The position numbers and the translations under genes were made by a program. Below are positions 7,242-13,956 of a DNA stretch of 24,263 bases, one piece after another. This DNA is from an uncultured Oscillospiraceae bacterium (lineage in GTDB: Bacteria > Bacillota > Clostridia > Oscillospirales > Acutalibacteraceae). Where the stretch lies: assembly GCA_902492895.1 (NCBI GenBank), contig CABUNG010000033.1, positions 1 through 24,263 on the forward strand, written 5' to 3'. Position 1 is the stretch's first letter, and every line of letters starts with the position of its first letter. The notes beneath the pieces were generated by a model. It did no database searches. It saw only the letters and a program-made list of their open reading frames with translations, and was not told where the DNA came from.

Positions 7242-7284
7242 AAAAAACCAGGTGAAGATCCATAGATCCTTACCTGTTGCTTTT
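7242..7284. terminator. Bidirectional terminator-like hairpin upstream of the XRE gene
   Basis: CAGGTGAAGATC (7249-7260) pairs with GATCCTTACCTG (7265-7276) with one mismatch and one wobble around a CATA loop. It is followed by six T on the minus strand (7247-7242) and TTGCTTTT on the plus strand. It would insulate the XRE promoter from leftward read-through. Confidence 0.7.
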
Positions 7285-7359
7285 ATAGGATGGAAACTGA
7301 GACAATCCCCTGGGCCGCCCCCTTCTTGTATGAGTTAGTTTGAATGATAACGCTAGGGA

Positions 7360-7768
7360 GGTTCTCATTAAGAGAGAACCAGGCCGGCCACTGAGCGAAT
7401 CTTTTATTGCCATACTCCTGGCCGGCCTCCGCTCATTTCAGCTAAAGCTGCACATTCAGCTAAAGCTGAAAAGGCCCGGGGCAGATGGGGGTTCAGGGGG
7501 ATTCCCCCTGACGCTTCTTTTCCCTTTTTATCAGCCCCGGGCAAATACGGAGGCATTTGCGGGGGCCGGGGCAGAGGCCGGCCGTAACTGTCCGCGTGCG
7601 ACCCGGCCTTCTTTGCGTAAAGAAAGGGGGTGCCGCACGACATGAGTGCATAGAAAGGTTTGGCCTGCGGGCCACCTTCTTTTGGCCTGAGCCCCAAAAG
7701 AAGGCAAAAAGTCTCCCGGGGTTCCCCCGGACCCCAGGCCCTTTGCCGGTTTTCTCTTAATGAAAACC
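7360..7768. repeat. 409-bp non-coding hairpin-dense element with inverted terminal hairpins
   Basis: The left end (7360-7380) is a hairpin with arms GGTTCTC/GAGAACC and loop ATTAAGA. The right end (7748-7768) has arms GGTTTTC/GAAAACC and loop TCTTAAT. The right end reverse-complemented matches the left at 19 of 21 positions. Inside are many further inverted repeats: AGGCCGGCCA/TGGCCGGCCT (7381-7390, 7419-7428), GCCCGGGGC/GCCCCGGGC (7474-7482, 7534-7542), TCAGGGGG/CCCCCTGA (7493-7511), GCAAAT/ATTTGC (7541-7560) and CCTTCTTTTGG/CCAAAAGAAGG (7675-7704). TTCAGCTAAAGCTG is repeated at 7437 and 7455. No reading frame with a convincing ribosome site is present. The layout resembles a MITE or REP/BIME-type mobile or structural repeat. 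I see no clear target-site duplication. The flanks 7285-7359 and 7769-7858 show no gene. Confidence 0.65.
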
Positions 7769-7858
7769 GGCGGCATCCGTGTCACCTGAACCAACGATAC
7801 AATCAGGGCTGCGGCCCAAGAGATTGGGTGGTTACATATCTATACCCATACACCTGCA

Positions 7859-7902
7859 GCAAAAAAGCCGTGAAGGACAGGGCGATCCTGTTCTCCACGG
7901 CT
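7859..7902 (-). terminator. Intrinsic terminator of the YgiQ-type gene
   Basis: On the minus strand just past the stop, AGCCGTGGAGAACAGG pairs with CCTGTCCTTCACGGCT (one mismatch, one wobble) and is followed by six T (7866-7861). Confidence 0.88.
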
Positions 7903-7909
7903 CTCTCCT

Positions 7910-9814
7910 TTATACGGACCGGCGGCGCCGTTCAGATGGGGCCTTCCGGTCTCGTCCCGCTGCTTTCTTCCCCGGCTTGGACGGGCGGCCGGACGCCTTC
8001 CCCGGGTTCCGGCCCGAAGGATCGTCCGGCACCAGGCAGAGAGGGCCGCTGCCGATCAGATCGGCCCGGCCGGCCCGGCGGAGGGCCTTCCGGACCTTCT
8101 CCCGGTTTTCGGGCCGAAAGTATTGCAGCAGCGCCCGCTGCTCGGCCTTTTCCTCCGGTGTCCGGGGGACATAGACCGGTTCCAGGGTCAGGGGATCGAG
8201 ACCGGTATAAAACATGCAGGTGGACATCGTGCCGGGAGTGGGATAGAAATCCTGCACCTGCTCGGGATGCAGCCCCTCCTGTTTGAGAAAGAGCGCCAGT
8301 TCCACCGCGTCCCGCAGGGTGCTCCCCGGATGGGAGGACATGAGATAGGGCACCAGATACTGCTTCTTCCCCATGCTCTTGGTGAGCTCATAAAACCGCT
8401 TTTGAAACCGTTTGTATACCTCGATGGGCGGCTTGCCCATATAGCCCAGCACGTGCGCCGAGCAGTGCTCGGGCGCCACCTTGAGCTGGCCGCTGATATG
8501 ATGGGCCACCAGCTCCCGGAAAAAACTCTCATCCGGATCGGCCATCAGATAATCATACCGGATGCCCGAACGGATGAACACCTTTTTGATCCCGGGCAGG
8601 CCCCGCAGGCGGCGGAGCAGGTGAAGATACTCGCTGTGGTCCACCTCCATGGCCGGGCAGGGCGCGGGGGCGAGGCACTGCTTGTTTTTACACAGGCCCC
8701 GGGTCAGCTGGCCCTTGCAGGATGGATGGCGGAAATTGGCGGTAGGCCCGCCGACGTCATGGATATAGCCCTTAAATCCCGGCAGGCGGGTGAGGGCTTC
8801 GGCCTCCCTGACCACGGATTCCGCACTGCGGCAGGTGATCTGCCGCCCCTGGTGAAACGCCAGGGAACAGAAATGGCACCCGCCGATGCAGCCCCGGTTA
8901 TGGGTGATGGAAAACCGGACCTCCTCGATGCCGGGCACCCCGCCGAGCGGCTGATAGGACGGATGGACATCCCGCATATAGGGCAGCTCGTACACCCGGT
9001 CAAACGCCTCGGTGGACAGGGGCGGCATGGGCGGATTCTGGACCAGCATCCGGTCCCCATGGCGCTGGATGACGGTCTTGCCCCGCACGGCGTCCTGCTC
9101 CTCCTGCTGGATCCGGCAGGAGACCGCGTACTGCCGCCGGCCCGACTCGGTCGGGGCCGCGGCCAGCTCGAACCGGGGACACTCGGCCGCGGGACGGGGC
9201 GTATAGTCCTTCACCGGAACGGCAAAGCAGGTGCCGCGGATATCGGTTATGGACGAAACCGGCTCCCCCGTCCGAAGGCGGCGGGCGATCTCGACCGTCT
9301 GGGTCTCCCCCATCCCATAAACGAGCAGCTCCGCCCCGCTCTCGATCAGGATGGAGGGGCGCACGGCGTCGTCCCAGTAATCGTAATGGGCGAAGCGGCG
9401 CAGGGACGCTTCGAGCCCTCCGATGATTTGGGGCACGTCGGGATAGGCGGCTCTCGCCTGCCTGCAGTAGACGAGCACCGCCCGATCGGGGCGGGCGCCC
9501 GCCCGGCCGCCGGGGGTATAGGCGTCCTCGCTGCGTTTGCGTTTGGCGGCGGTGTAATGGGCGACCATGGAATCGATATTCCCCCCGCCGATGAAAAAAC
9601 CGAGGCGCGGACGGCCGAACCGGGTGAAATCCGCCTCGCTCCGAGGCTGGGAGAGGATACAGACCCGCAGACCCTCCGCCTCCAGCACCCGGGAGATGAT
9701 GGCGGCGCCGAAGCTCGGATGGTCGACATAGGCGTCCCCCGTCACCACCACGGCGTCGGCCTCCTCCCAGCCCCGCGCCCGCATGTCGTCGATTGTCAAT
9801 GGTAAAAAGGGCAT
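7910..9814 (-). CDS. ygiQ: YgiQ family (UPF0313) radical SAM protein
   Basis: The 634-residue cytoplasmic protein has three parts. The N-terminal UPF0313 domain has MPFLPLTIDDMRARGWEEADAVVVTGDAYVDHPSFG and a GGLEASLRRFAHYDYWDD stretch near 132-149. The radical SAM core has the 4Fe-4S motif CIGGCHFC (C309, C313, C316). The C-terminal domain includes VAPEHCS and YPTPGTMSTCMFYTGLDP. The extreme C-terminus is a low-complexity basic tail. Length and order fit YgiQ proteins, whose reaction is not established. ATG 9814 follows AAGGAG. The gene starts 24 bases after the stop of an XRE gene on the same strand, so the two are probably co-transcribed, and it ends at a strong terminator. Confidence 0.94.
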   Translation of the reverse strand: MPFLPLTIDDMRARGWEEADAVVVTGDAYVDHPSFGAAIISRVLEAEGLRVCILSQPRSEADFTRFGRPRLGFFIGGGNIDSMVAHYTAAKRKRSEDAYTPGGRAGARPDRAVLVYCRQARAAYPDVPQIIGGLEASLRRFAHYDYWDDAVRPSILIESGAELLVYGMGETQTVEIARRLRTGEPVSSITDIRGTCFAVPVKDYTPRPAAECPRFELAAAPTESGRRQYAVSCRIQQEEQDAVRGKTVIQRHGDRMLVQNPPMPPLSTEAFDRVYELPYMRDVHPSYQPLGGVPGIEEVRFSITHNRGCIGGCHFCSLAFHQGRQITCRSAESVVREAEALTRLPGFKGYIHDVGGPTANFRHPSCKGQLTRGLCKNKQCLAPAPCPAMEVDHSEYLHLLRRLRGLPGIKKVFIRSGIRYDYLMADPDESFFRELVAHHISGQLKVAPEHCSAHVLGYMGKPPIEVYKRFQKRFYELTKSMGKKQYLVPYLMSSHPGSTLRDAVELALFLKQEGLHPEQVQDFYPTPGTMSTCMFYTGLDPLTLEPVYVPRTPEEKAEQRALLQYFRPENREKVRKALRRAGRADLIGSGPLCLVPDDPSGRNPGKASGRPSKPGKKAAGRDRKAPSERRRRSV

Positions 9815-9838
9815 GGCAACTCCTTCACGGAAACGGGT

Positions 9839-10063
9839 TTATGGCGGACTTTTGCGGGGATACGCCGTTTTTTCATCGGTGATCTCCGCCAGATAATCCA
9901 TGCTGGTATCCAGCGCCAGGGCAATCCGCTTGCACTGTTCAAATGTGTAAAACCGTTTTCCGTTTTCAATTTTTGAATAATCGCTTTGGTCAATGCCGGT
10001 CAGGAGCTGCATTTTGATCTGGGTAAAACCCCGTTCCAGCCGCAGGTCTCTCAGCCTGCTCAT
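9839..10063 (-). CDS. XRE-family helix-turn-helix regulator upstream of ygiQ
   Basis: The product has 74 residues and is a single HTH domain: MSRLRDLRLERGFTQIKMQ, then LLTGIDQSDYSKIENGKRFYTFEQCKRIALALDTSMDYLAE (about 20-62), with a short polar tail. In-frame GTG 10072 and ATG 10069 lie too close to the AGGAGG, so ATG 10063, eight bases from it, is preferred. It is a different XRE subtype from the 6915-7160 protein. It is immediately upstream of ygiQ and probably controls that unit. Repeats of CCTATT/AATAGG just upstream look like its operator. Confidence 0.85.
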   Translation of the reverse strand: MSRLRDLRLERGFTQIKMQLLTGIDQSDYSKIENGKRFYTFEQCKRIALALDTSMDYLAEITDEKTAYPRKSPP

Positions 10064-10092
10064 ACGCATCACCTCCTCGATTATGGCAGACC

Positions 10093-10126
10093 GACCTATT
10101 CAAAATAGGGTTATATTGACCTATTC
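10093..10126. promoter_or_regulatory. Repeated CCTATT/AATAGG operator-like cluster
   Basis: GACCTATTC occurs at 10093-10101 and 10118-10126, exactly 25 bp apart. The first copy also forms a palindrome, CCTATT-CAA-AATAGG (10095-10109). The cluster lies 30-63 bases upstream of the XRE start codon at 10063, where an autoregulatory operator is expected. Confidence 0.5.
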
Positions 10127-10129
10127 CGC

Positions 10130-10450
10130 CCATCGGCCGCGGAGGATATCCCGGCCGTTACGACGCCCCTGTCCATTCCACAGAGGCCTGGCTCCCGGCT
10201 TCTCCCAATCAAAACCGCCCGTGAACAGGGTATAGGAAGGCCCTTGAGGGGCGTATTACTGGCATGGCCCCTCAAGGGGTATCGAATCCTATCCTGACAT
10301 CCCACACCCTGCCACCCGTAAACGGGTTAAGGGCATCGCCGGCAATGGCTGGTGTTTCTGTATCGGCTTCGGGGAAACCAGTTGCTGAAGCTTTTCTTTT
10401 CTCCCACCAGTCATACTGGTGGTTCTAATACGCTTAAGCATGAACGGGAA
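10130..10450. other. Gene-free structured interval between the XRE gene and the oxidoreductase
   Basis: No credible gene is seen. The main structure is CCCTTGAGGGGC (10241-10252) paired with GCCCCTCAAGGG (10267-10278), with outer ATAGGA/TCCTAT arms extending it (about 10232-10295). Others are ACCCGT-AA-ACGGGT (about 10314-10327) and CCACCAGT-CAT-ACTGGTGG (about 10405-10424). These could be part of a non-coding RNA, an old repeat or terminators; the sequence alone does not decide. Confidence 0.4.
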
Positions 10451-10451
10451 A

Positions 10452-10478
10452 CGGCGCGCCCCATGACAGGGCGCGCCG
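10452..10478 (-). terminator. Hairpin after the oxidoreductase gene, probable terminator
   Basis: CGGCGCGCCC (10452-10461) and GGGCGCGCCG (10469-10478) form a perfect 10-bp GC-rich stem about 20 bases past the stop. The following minus-strand sequence has only a weak T run (GTTTCCC), so termination may be incomplete. Confidence 0.6.
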
Positions 10479-10499
10479 CGCGATTCGATGGATGGGAAC

Positions 10500-11585
10500 T
10501 CAGTCGAAATACACCGCTTTGCCGGTTTTGGACGAGGTGTAGATCGCTTCGAGGATTTCGGTGACGACCAGCGCCTGCTCGGGGAGGACCAGGGGCTGTG
10601 TATCGTTGAGGATCGAGGTGATCCACTGGGAGCATTCCAGCTCAGCGGGATCGGCCGCCGAAGCCCCGTCATAAAACGCCACGCCGCCCGCATTCAGGTC
10701 GACGTTTTCGACCACCTGACGGCCCAGATGGATCCGGTTGAAACGCAGGCCGTCGACCATATCCGCGCCGCCAAGCGTGCCGCACAGCGTGGTCTGGGCT
10801 TCCCGGACGTCCAGAAGATTGATCGCCCAGCTGGATTCGAGGAGAATGGCGGCGCCGTTTTCCATCGTCACCATGCCGAAGGCGGAATCCTCAACCGTGA
10901 ATTCCTTGGGATCCCAGTCGCCCCAGGCGTTGCCGCTCTCCTTCTGATCGCCGAGTTTTTTGAAAGCCCGGCCCAGCACCGCCTTGGGCTTGTAGTTGTT
11001 CATCATCCACAGGGTCAGATCCAAAGCGTGGGTGCCGATATCGATCAGGGGACCGCCGCCCTGCTCGTATTCATTGAGGAAAACGCCCCACGTGGGCACC
11101 GCGCGGCGGCGGATGGCGTGCGCCTTGGCAAAATAGAGTTCGCCGAGCTCCCCTTCTTCGACCGCCCGCTTCATCAGCAGGGAGTCGGGACGGAAACGGT
11201 TCTGGTAGCCGATCGTCAGCTTCTTGCCGGTTTTCTTCGCGGTTTCCAGCATCAGCCGGGCATCCGCCGCCGTTTTGGCCATCGGCTTTTCACACATGAC
11301 GTGCTTGCCGGCCTCGAGAGCCGCCACCGTGATCTCACAGTGGGAGCGGTTGGGGGTGCAGACATGCACGACGTCGATGGAGGTATCCGCCAGCAGTTCA
11401 TGATAATCCACATACACCTTCGCGCCTTCCGCGCCGTATGTAGCCGCGGCCTGCTCCGCGCGTTCCACGATCAGGTCGCAGAAAGCCACCAAATCCACCC
11501 GGTCGCTCTGCTTTTTCAGGGAGGGCAGGTGCTTGCCGTTCGCGATACCGCCGCAGCCGATCACGCCAACTTTCAGTTTCGCCAT
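10500..11585 (-). CDS. Gfo/Idh/MocA family NAD(P)-dependent oxidoreductase
   Basis: The 361-residue protein has an N-terminal Rossmann fold (KVGVIGCGGIANGKHLPSL at residues 4-22), a VHVCTPNRSH strand, and the catalytic lysine motif MCEKPMAKT near residue 94. The C-terminal alpha/beta substrate domain includes GPLIDIGTHALDLTLWMM, where the His is usually catalytic. Family members oxidise or reduce sugars, inositols and related polyols; the substrate here is unknown. Another ATG at 11600 exists, but GGAGGAA lies between it and ATG 11585, so the downstream start is chosen. It is monocistronic, with its own promoter and downstream hairpin. Confidence 0.93.
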   Translation of the reverse strand: MAKLKVGVIGCGGIANGKHLPSLKKQSDRVDLVAFCDLIVERAEQAAATYGAEGAKVYVDYHELLADTSIDVVHVCTPNRSHCEITVAALEAGKHVMCEKPMAKTAADARLMLETAKKTGKKLTIGYQNRFRPDSLLMKRAVEEGELGELYFAKAHAIRRRAVPTWGVFLNEYEQGGGPLIDIGTHALDLTLWMMNNYKPKAVLGRAFKKLGDQKESGNAWGDWDPKEFTVEDSAFGMVTMENGAAILLESSWAINLLDVREAQTTLCGTLGGADMVDGLRFNRIHLGRQVVENVDLNAGGVAFYDGASAADPAELECSQWITSILNDTQPLVLPEQALVVTEILEAIYTSSKTGKAVYFD

Positions 11586-11623
11586 CTTGTCTTCCTCCAT
11601 TTTTATTGATATCAGAATCGGTT

Positions 11624-11640
11624 GGCCGGCGACACCGGCC
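11624..11640 (-). other. Leader hairpin before the oxidoreductase gene
   Basis: GGCCGG (11624-11629) and CCGGCC (11635-11640) form a compact stem with a 5-base loop between the predicted transcription start and the ribosome site. Its function is not known; it could stabilise the 5' end. Confidence 0.35.
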
Positions 11641-11653
11641 GGTTACAAGATTC

Positions 11654-11682
11654 ATTATAGCGATTTGTCCACCCGCCCGCAA
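11654..11682 (-). promoter_or_regulatory. Promoter of the Gfo/Idh/MocA oxidoreductase gene
   Basis: On the minus strand, TTGCGG (11682-11677) and a consensus TATAAT (11659-11654) are 17 bp apart. Confidence 0.75.
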
Positions 11683-11773
11683 TGCCTTTCTTTTTCAGTT
11701 TACCAAACTATATTTCGCATCTTGCCGCCATACGAACGGGGCCGCTGCTCCCCAAAATCCGGTAAAAGGCGGC

Positions 11774-11816
11774 AAAAAGCCGCAGCGCTCCCCACAAATG
11801 GGACGGCGCGGCGGCT
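11774..11816 (-). terminator. Intrinsic terminator of the ribbon-helix-helix gene
   Basis: On the minus strand, AGCCGC plus GCGC pair with GCGC plus GCGGCT around an inner CCCA/TGGG hairpin. Five T follow immediately (11778-11774). It lies about 35 bases after the stop. Confidence 0.8.
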
Positions 11817-11849
11817 ATTCAGCAGGGTATCCCTTATAGAGGCCGGACC

Positions 11850-12029
11850 TCATTCATCGGCCAAATCCTCGAAAATCCGGTCGATCCCCTTGCGCAGAAT
11901 ATCGGACCGGGTCGTCTGCAGAATCCGGCAGCAGGTGTCCAGCTTTGACACCGACCGGGTGTCCATCCGTGCACGGATGACAAACTCCTTTTGATTCCGA
12001 TACGTTTTCCAGGTCTTCTTTTCCTCCAC
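11850..12029 (-). CDS. Small ribbon-helix-helix (CopG/Arc-like) DNA-binding protein
   Basis: This 59-residue frame starts at GTG 12029, seven bases after GGAGG, and ends at TGA 11850. The order fits an RHH fold: a beta strand (EFVIRARMD, residues 15-23), helix A (TRSVSKLDTCCRILQ, 24-38), a turn at TT and helix B (RSDILRKGIDRIFEDL, 41-56). Two adjacent cysteines (C33, C34) sit in helix A. RHH proteins bind DNA as dimers and are often autoregulators or antitoxins, but no toxin-like partner is adjacent. It has its own promoter, a palindrome at that promoter and a terminator, so it is a single-gene unit. An overlapping frame of 63 codons in the same direction lacks a ribosome site and any fold pattern. 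Confidence 0.8.
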   Translation of the reverse strand: MEEKKTWKTYRNQKEFVIRARMDTRSVSKLDTCCRILQTTRSDILRKGIDRIFEDLADE

Positions 12030-12060
12030 GCGGATTCCTCCTCAATGGGCTTCTAAATCA

Positions 12061-12105
12061 ACAGTAGCGGCTGAGCCCGAAATAGTCAAGTGAATAAGTT
12101 TCACT
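12061..12105 (-). promoter_or_regulatory. Promoter and candidate operator of the ribbon-helix-helix gene
   Basis: On the minus strand, TTGACT (12089-12084) and TACTGT (12066-12061) are 17 bp apart. An inverted repeat AGTGAA/TTCACT (12089-12094, 12100-12105) abuts the -35, a place where RHH autorepressors often bind. The rest of 12106-12290 shows no gene. Confidence 0.55.
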
Positions 12106-12290
12106 ATCCGCATTCGTGATACCGGTATAGCACCTTTTGCCGTTTCCATGGAGGCGTCATCGGTTTTGAGCGGCTCTTGCCGAAGGGCCGGAAGGCGGCG
12201 CTCATTCCCAACCATCCGGGGGTACAGGGACCAAGTGCCCCTTTGGCCGTAATCCGGAGCGAAGAGGCGGAAAAGGGATCGGGATCCTTT

Positions 12291-13214
12291 TTATTCTTCT
12301 TCCGCGGACAAATAGGCGCCCGCCTGGAAGGCGGCCACCGCGCCGTCGGCCGTGGCCGTCACGATCTGGCGAAGCGGCTTTGTCCGGCAGTCCCCGGCGG
12401 CAAAAATCCCCGGAACATTCGTCAGGCAATCCTCGCCCGCGTGGATATACCCCGCCTTATCCAAACGGACCGGCGGCGAAAACAGGCCGTTTTCCGGTTC
12501 GTATCCAATGGCGATGAAGACCGCCGCCGTCTCGACCGTCTGGGTTTCGCCCGTTTTTTCATCGCGGACGACCACGGAATGGACGGTTTTGTCCCCCCGG
12601 ATCTCGGTCACGGTCGATTCATAGAGGATGCGGATGTTCGGATGCCCCTGGACCGCCCTAGCCAGCCGCCGTTCTCCCCGGAACGACTCCCGCCGATGAA
12701 TCAGCGTCACACCCGCGCAGGTTTTGGCGAGATACAGGGCATCTTCCAGCGCGGTGTTGCCGCCGCCGACCAGCACGACCTCCCGGCCTTTGAAAAAGGC
12801 GCCGTCGCAGGTGGCGCAGTAGGATACGCCCCGCCCTGCGAATTCCTCTTCCCCCGGACATCCGAGGTGCCGCCGCTTCGCGCCGTTCGCGAGGATCACC
12901 GCCCGGCTCTCATACCGGCCGGCGGATGTCACCGCCGCTTTGTGTTTCCCCTCCAGCGTCAGCTCCCGCACCTCTTCGAATGACACATGCGCTCCGAGCT
13001 CCACAGCCTGGTCGTACATGCTCTGCGACAAATCGGGTCCCGTGACGTGCAGCACTCCCGGATAATTCTCCACCTCGGGCGTGATCGCCACCTGCCCGCC
13101 GTAAAAGCCTTTGTCCAGGACCGTGACCGTCCACCCCGCCCGGCAGGCGTAAATCGCCGCGGTCAGTCCGGCCGGACCCGCGCCGATGATCAATATATCG
13201 CTGGTCTGCGCCAT
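12291..13214 (-). CDS. trxB: Thioredoxin reductase (FAD/NADPH)
   Basis: The 307-residue cytoplasmic flavoprotein reduces thioredoxin with NADPH. It has the FAD-binding GAGPAG (11-16), the redox-active pair C133-A-T-C136 in SYCATCDGAFF, the NADPH-binding VGGGNTALEDALYL (about 149-162), HRRESFRGE near 177, and the C-terminal FAD motif IFAAGDCRTKPLRQ. Its length is normal. ATG 13214 follows GAGGAGG. No thioredoxin gene is adjacent. It is divergent from hsp20, and a CIRCE box lies 77 bases upstream of its start codon, so heat or redox stress co-control is possible. A TATACT box (13251-13246) could be its -10, without a clear -35. Confidence 0.95.
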   Translation of the reverse strand: MAQTSDILIIGAGPAGLTAAIYACRAGWTVTVLDKGFYGGQVAITPEVENYPGVLHVTGPDLSQSMYDQAVELGAHVSFEEVRELTLEGKHKAAVTSAGRYESRAVILANGAKRRHLGCPGEEEFAGRGVSYCATCDGAFFKGREVVLVGGGNTALEDALYLAKTCAGVTLIHRRESFRGERRLARAVQGHPNIRILYESTVTEIRGDKTVHSVVVRDEKTGETQTVETAAVFIAIGYEPENGLFSPPVRLDKAGYIHAGEDCLTNVPGIFAAGDCRTKPLRQIVTATADGAVAAFQAGAYLSAEEE

Positions 13215-13290
13215 GGGTTTTCCTCCTCGCCTGGTATTCCTTTATAGTATAAGCAGAGACCGAGGGAAATATGTTTCGTATTTATTTGCA

Positions 13291-13317
13291 TTAGCACTCT
13301 TATGTAACGAGTGCTAA
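13291..13317. promoter_or_regulatory. CIRCE element (HrcA repressor binding site)
   Basis: TTAGCACTC (13291-13299), nine bases, then GAGTGCTAA (13309-13317) is an exact match to the CIRCE consensus. HrcA binds it to repress chaperone genes at normal temperature. It lies between the divergent trxB and hsp20 genes. The most likely target is hsp20, but the box is 158 bases from that start and 76 from trxB. I could not identify an unambiguous hsp20 promoter around it. Confidence 0.95.
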
Positions 13318-13475
13318 TATTTACATTTCGTTCATAATTTCACTGAAAATTGGTCATAACTTGCGGATAAACTAAAAGATGTTCAAAGGAACCACAGAAA
13401 CAGATGGAAGGCGAGACCCATGGGTCACCAACACGCAGACACAGTGACAGCTGACAACAACAGGAGGTATGACGT

Positions 13476-13907
13476 ATGTTTGATTTGATGCCTTTCGGGC
13501 GCGGTGAGCGCAATCTGTTCCAATATCTGGACAATGTTGAAAAAAGCTTCTTCGGTGATCCGGATACCCGGTTCTCCCAATTCCGCACCGATATCGCGGA
13601 CAAGGGAGACCGCTATGAGCTGGAAGCCGAACTGCCGGGATTTCAAAAAGAGGACCTTCACCTCGATCTGGAGGGGGATCTCCTCACCATCCGGGCGGAA
13701 CACACGGAGCAGAAGGAAGAAAAAGACGGGCAGACCCGCTATGTCCGGCGGGAACGCCGCTACGGCTCCTTCTCCCGCAGCTTCGACGTCTCCGGAATCC
13801 AGACCGATTCGATCACCGCTTCCTATGAGAACGGCGTTCTGAAGCTGATCCTGCCGAAATCCCAACCGGCCCCGGCGCCGGTCTCCAGGCAGATCGACAT
13901 CCAGTAA
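13476..13907 (+). CDS. hsp20: Small heat shock protein, Hsp20/alpha-crystallin family
   Basis: The 143-residue chaperone has a short N-terminal arm (MFDLMPFGRGERNLFQYLDN), an alpha-crystallin domain (about 36-135) and a C-terminal extension. Within the domain are DKGDRYELEAELPGFQKEDLHLDLEGDLLTI, RRERRYGSFSRSFDV, and the conserved AxxxNGVLKL-like motif ASYENGVLKLILPK. Such proteins form oligomers that hold unfolding proteins without ATP. ATG 13476 follows AGGAGG by eight bases. A long leader, about 158 bases from the CIRCE box, precedes it. It is a single gene ending at a strong terminator. Confidence 0.95.
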   Translation: MFDLMPFGRGERNLFQYLDNVEKSFFGDPDTRFSQFRTDIADKGDRYELEAELPGFQKEDLHLDLEGDLLTIRAEHTEQKEEKDGQTRYVRRERRYGSFSRSFDVSGIQTDSITASYENGVLKLILPKSQPAPAPVSRQIDIQ

Positions 13908-13913
13908 AAACCG

Positions 13914-13948
13914 AAAAAAGGCACCTCTCCGCGGAGAGGTGCCTTTTT
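13914..13948. terminator. Bidirectional terminator between hsp20 and rex
   Basis: A perfect palindrome with core GGCACCTCTCC/GGAGAGGTGCC is flanked by six A on the left and five T on the right, so it can stop transcription in both directions. Confidence 0.95.
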
Positions 13949-13956
13949 GTTTCTCT

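Noticed and set aside
7360..7768. CRISPR array or transposon with transposase
   Set aside because: Repeats are unequal, mostly inverted and not regularly spaced; no transposase or cas-like frame is present.
7404..7794. Several short open frames within the hairpin-dense element
   Set aside because: They conflict with each other, are proline/glycine-rich, lack ribosome sites and simply follow the palindromic GC-rich sequence.
11850..12029. Toxin-antitoxin system involving the ribbon-helix-helix protein
   Set aside because: No small toxin-like frame lies on either side; the neighbours are an oxidoreductase and trxB, each with its own signals.
12271..12290. Possible terminator after trxB (AAAGGAT/ATCC plus T run)
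   Set aside because: The stem is short with a bulge and the T residues form part of the pairing, so it is too weak to call.
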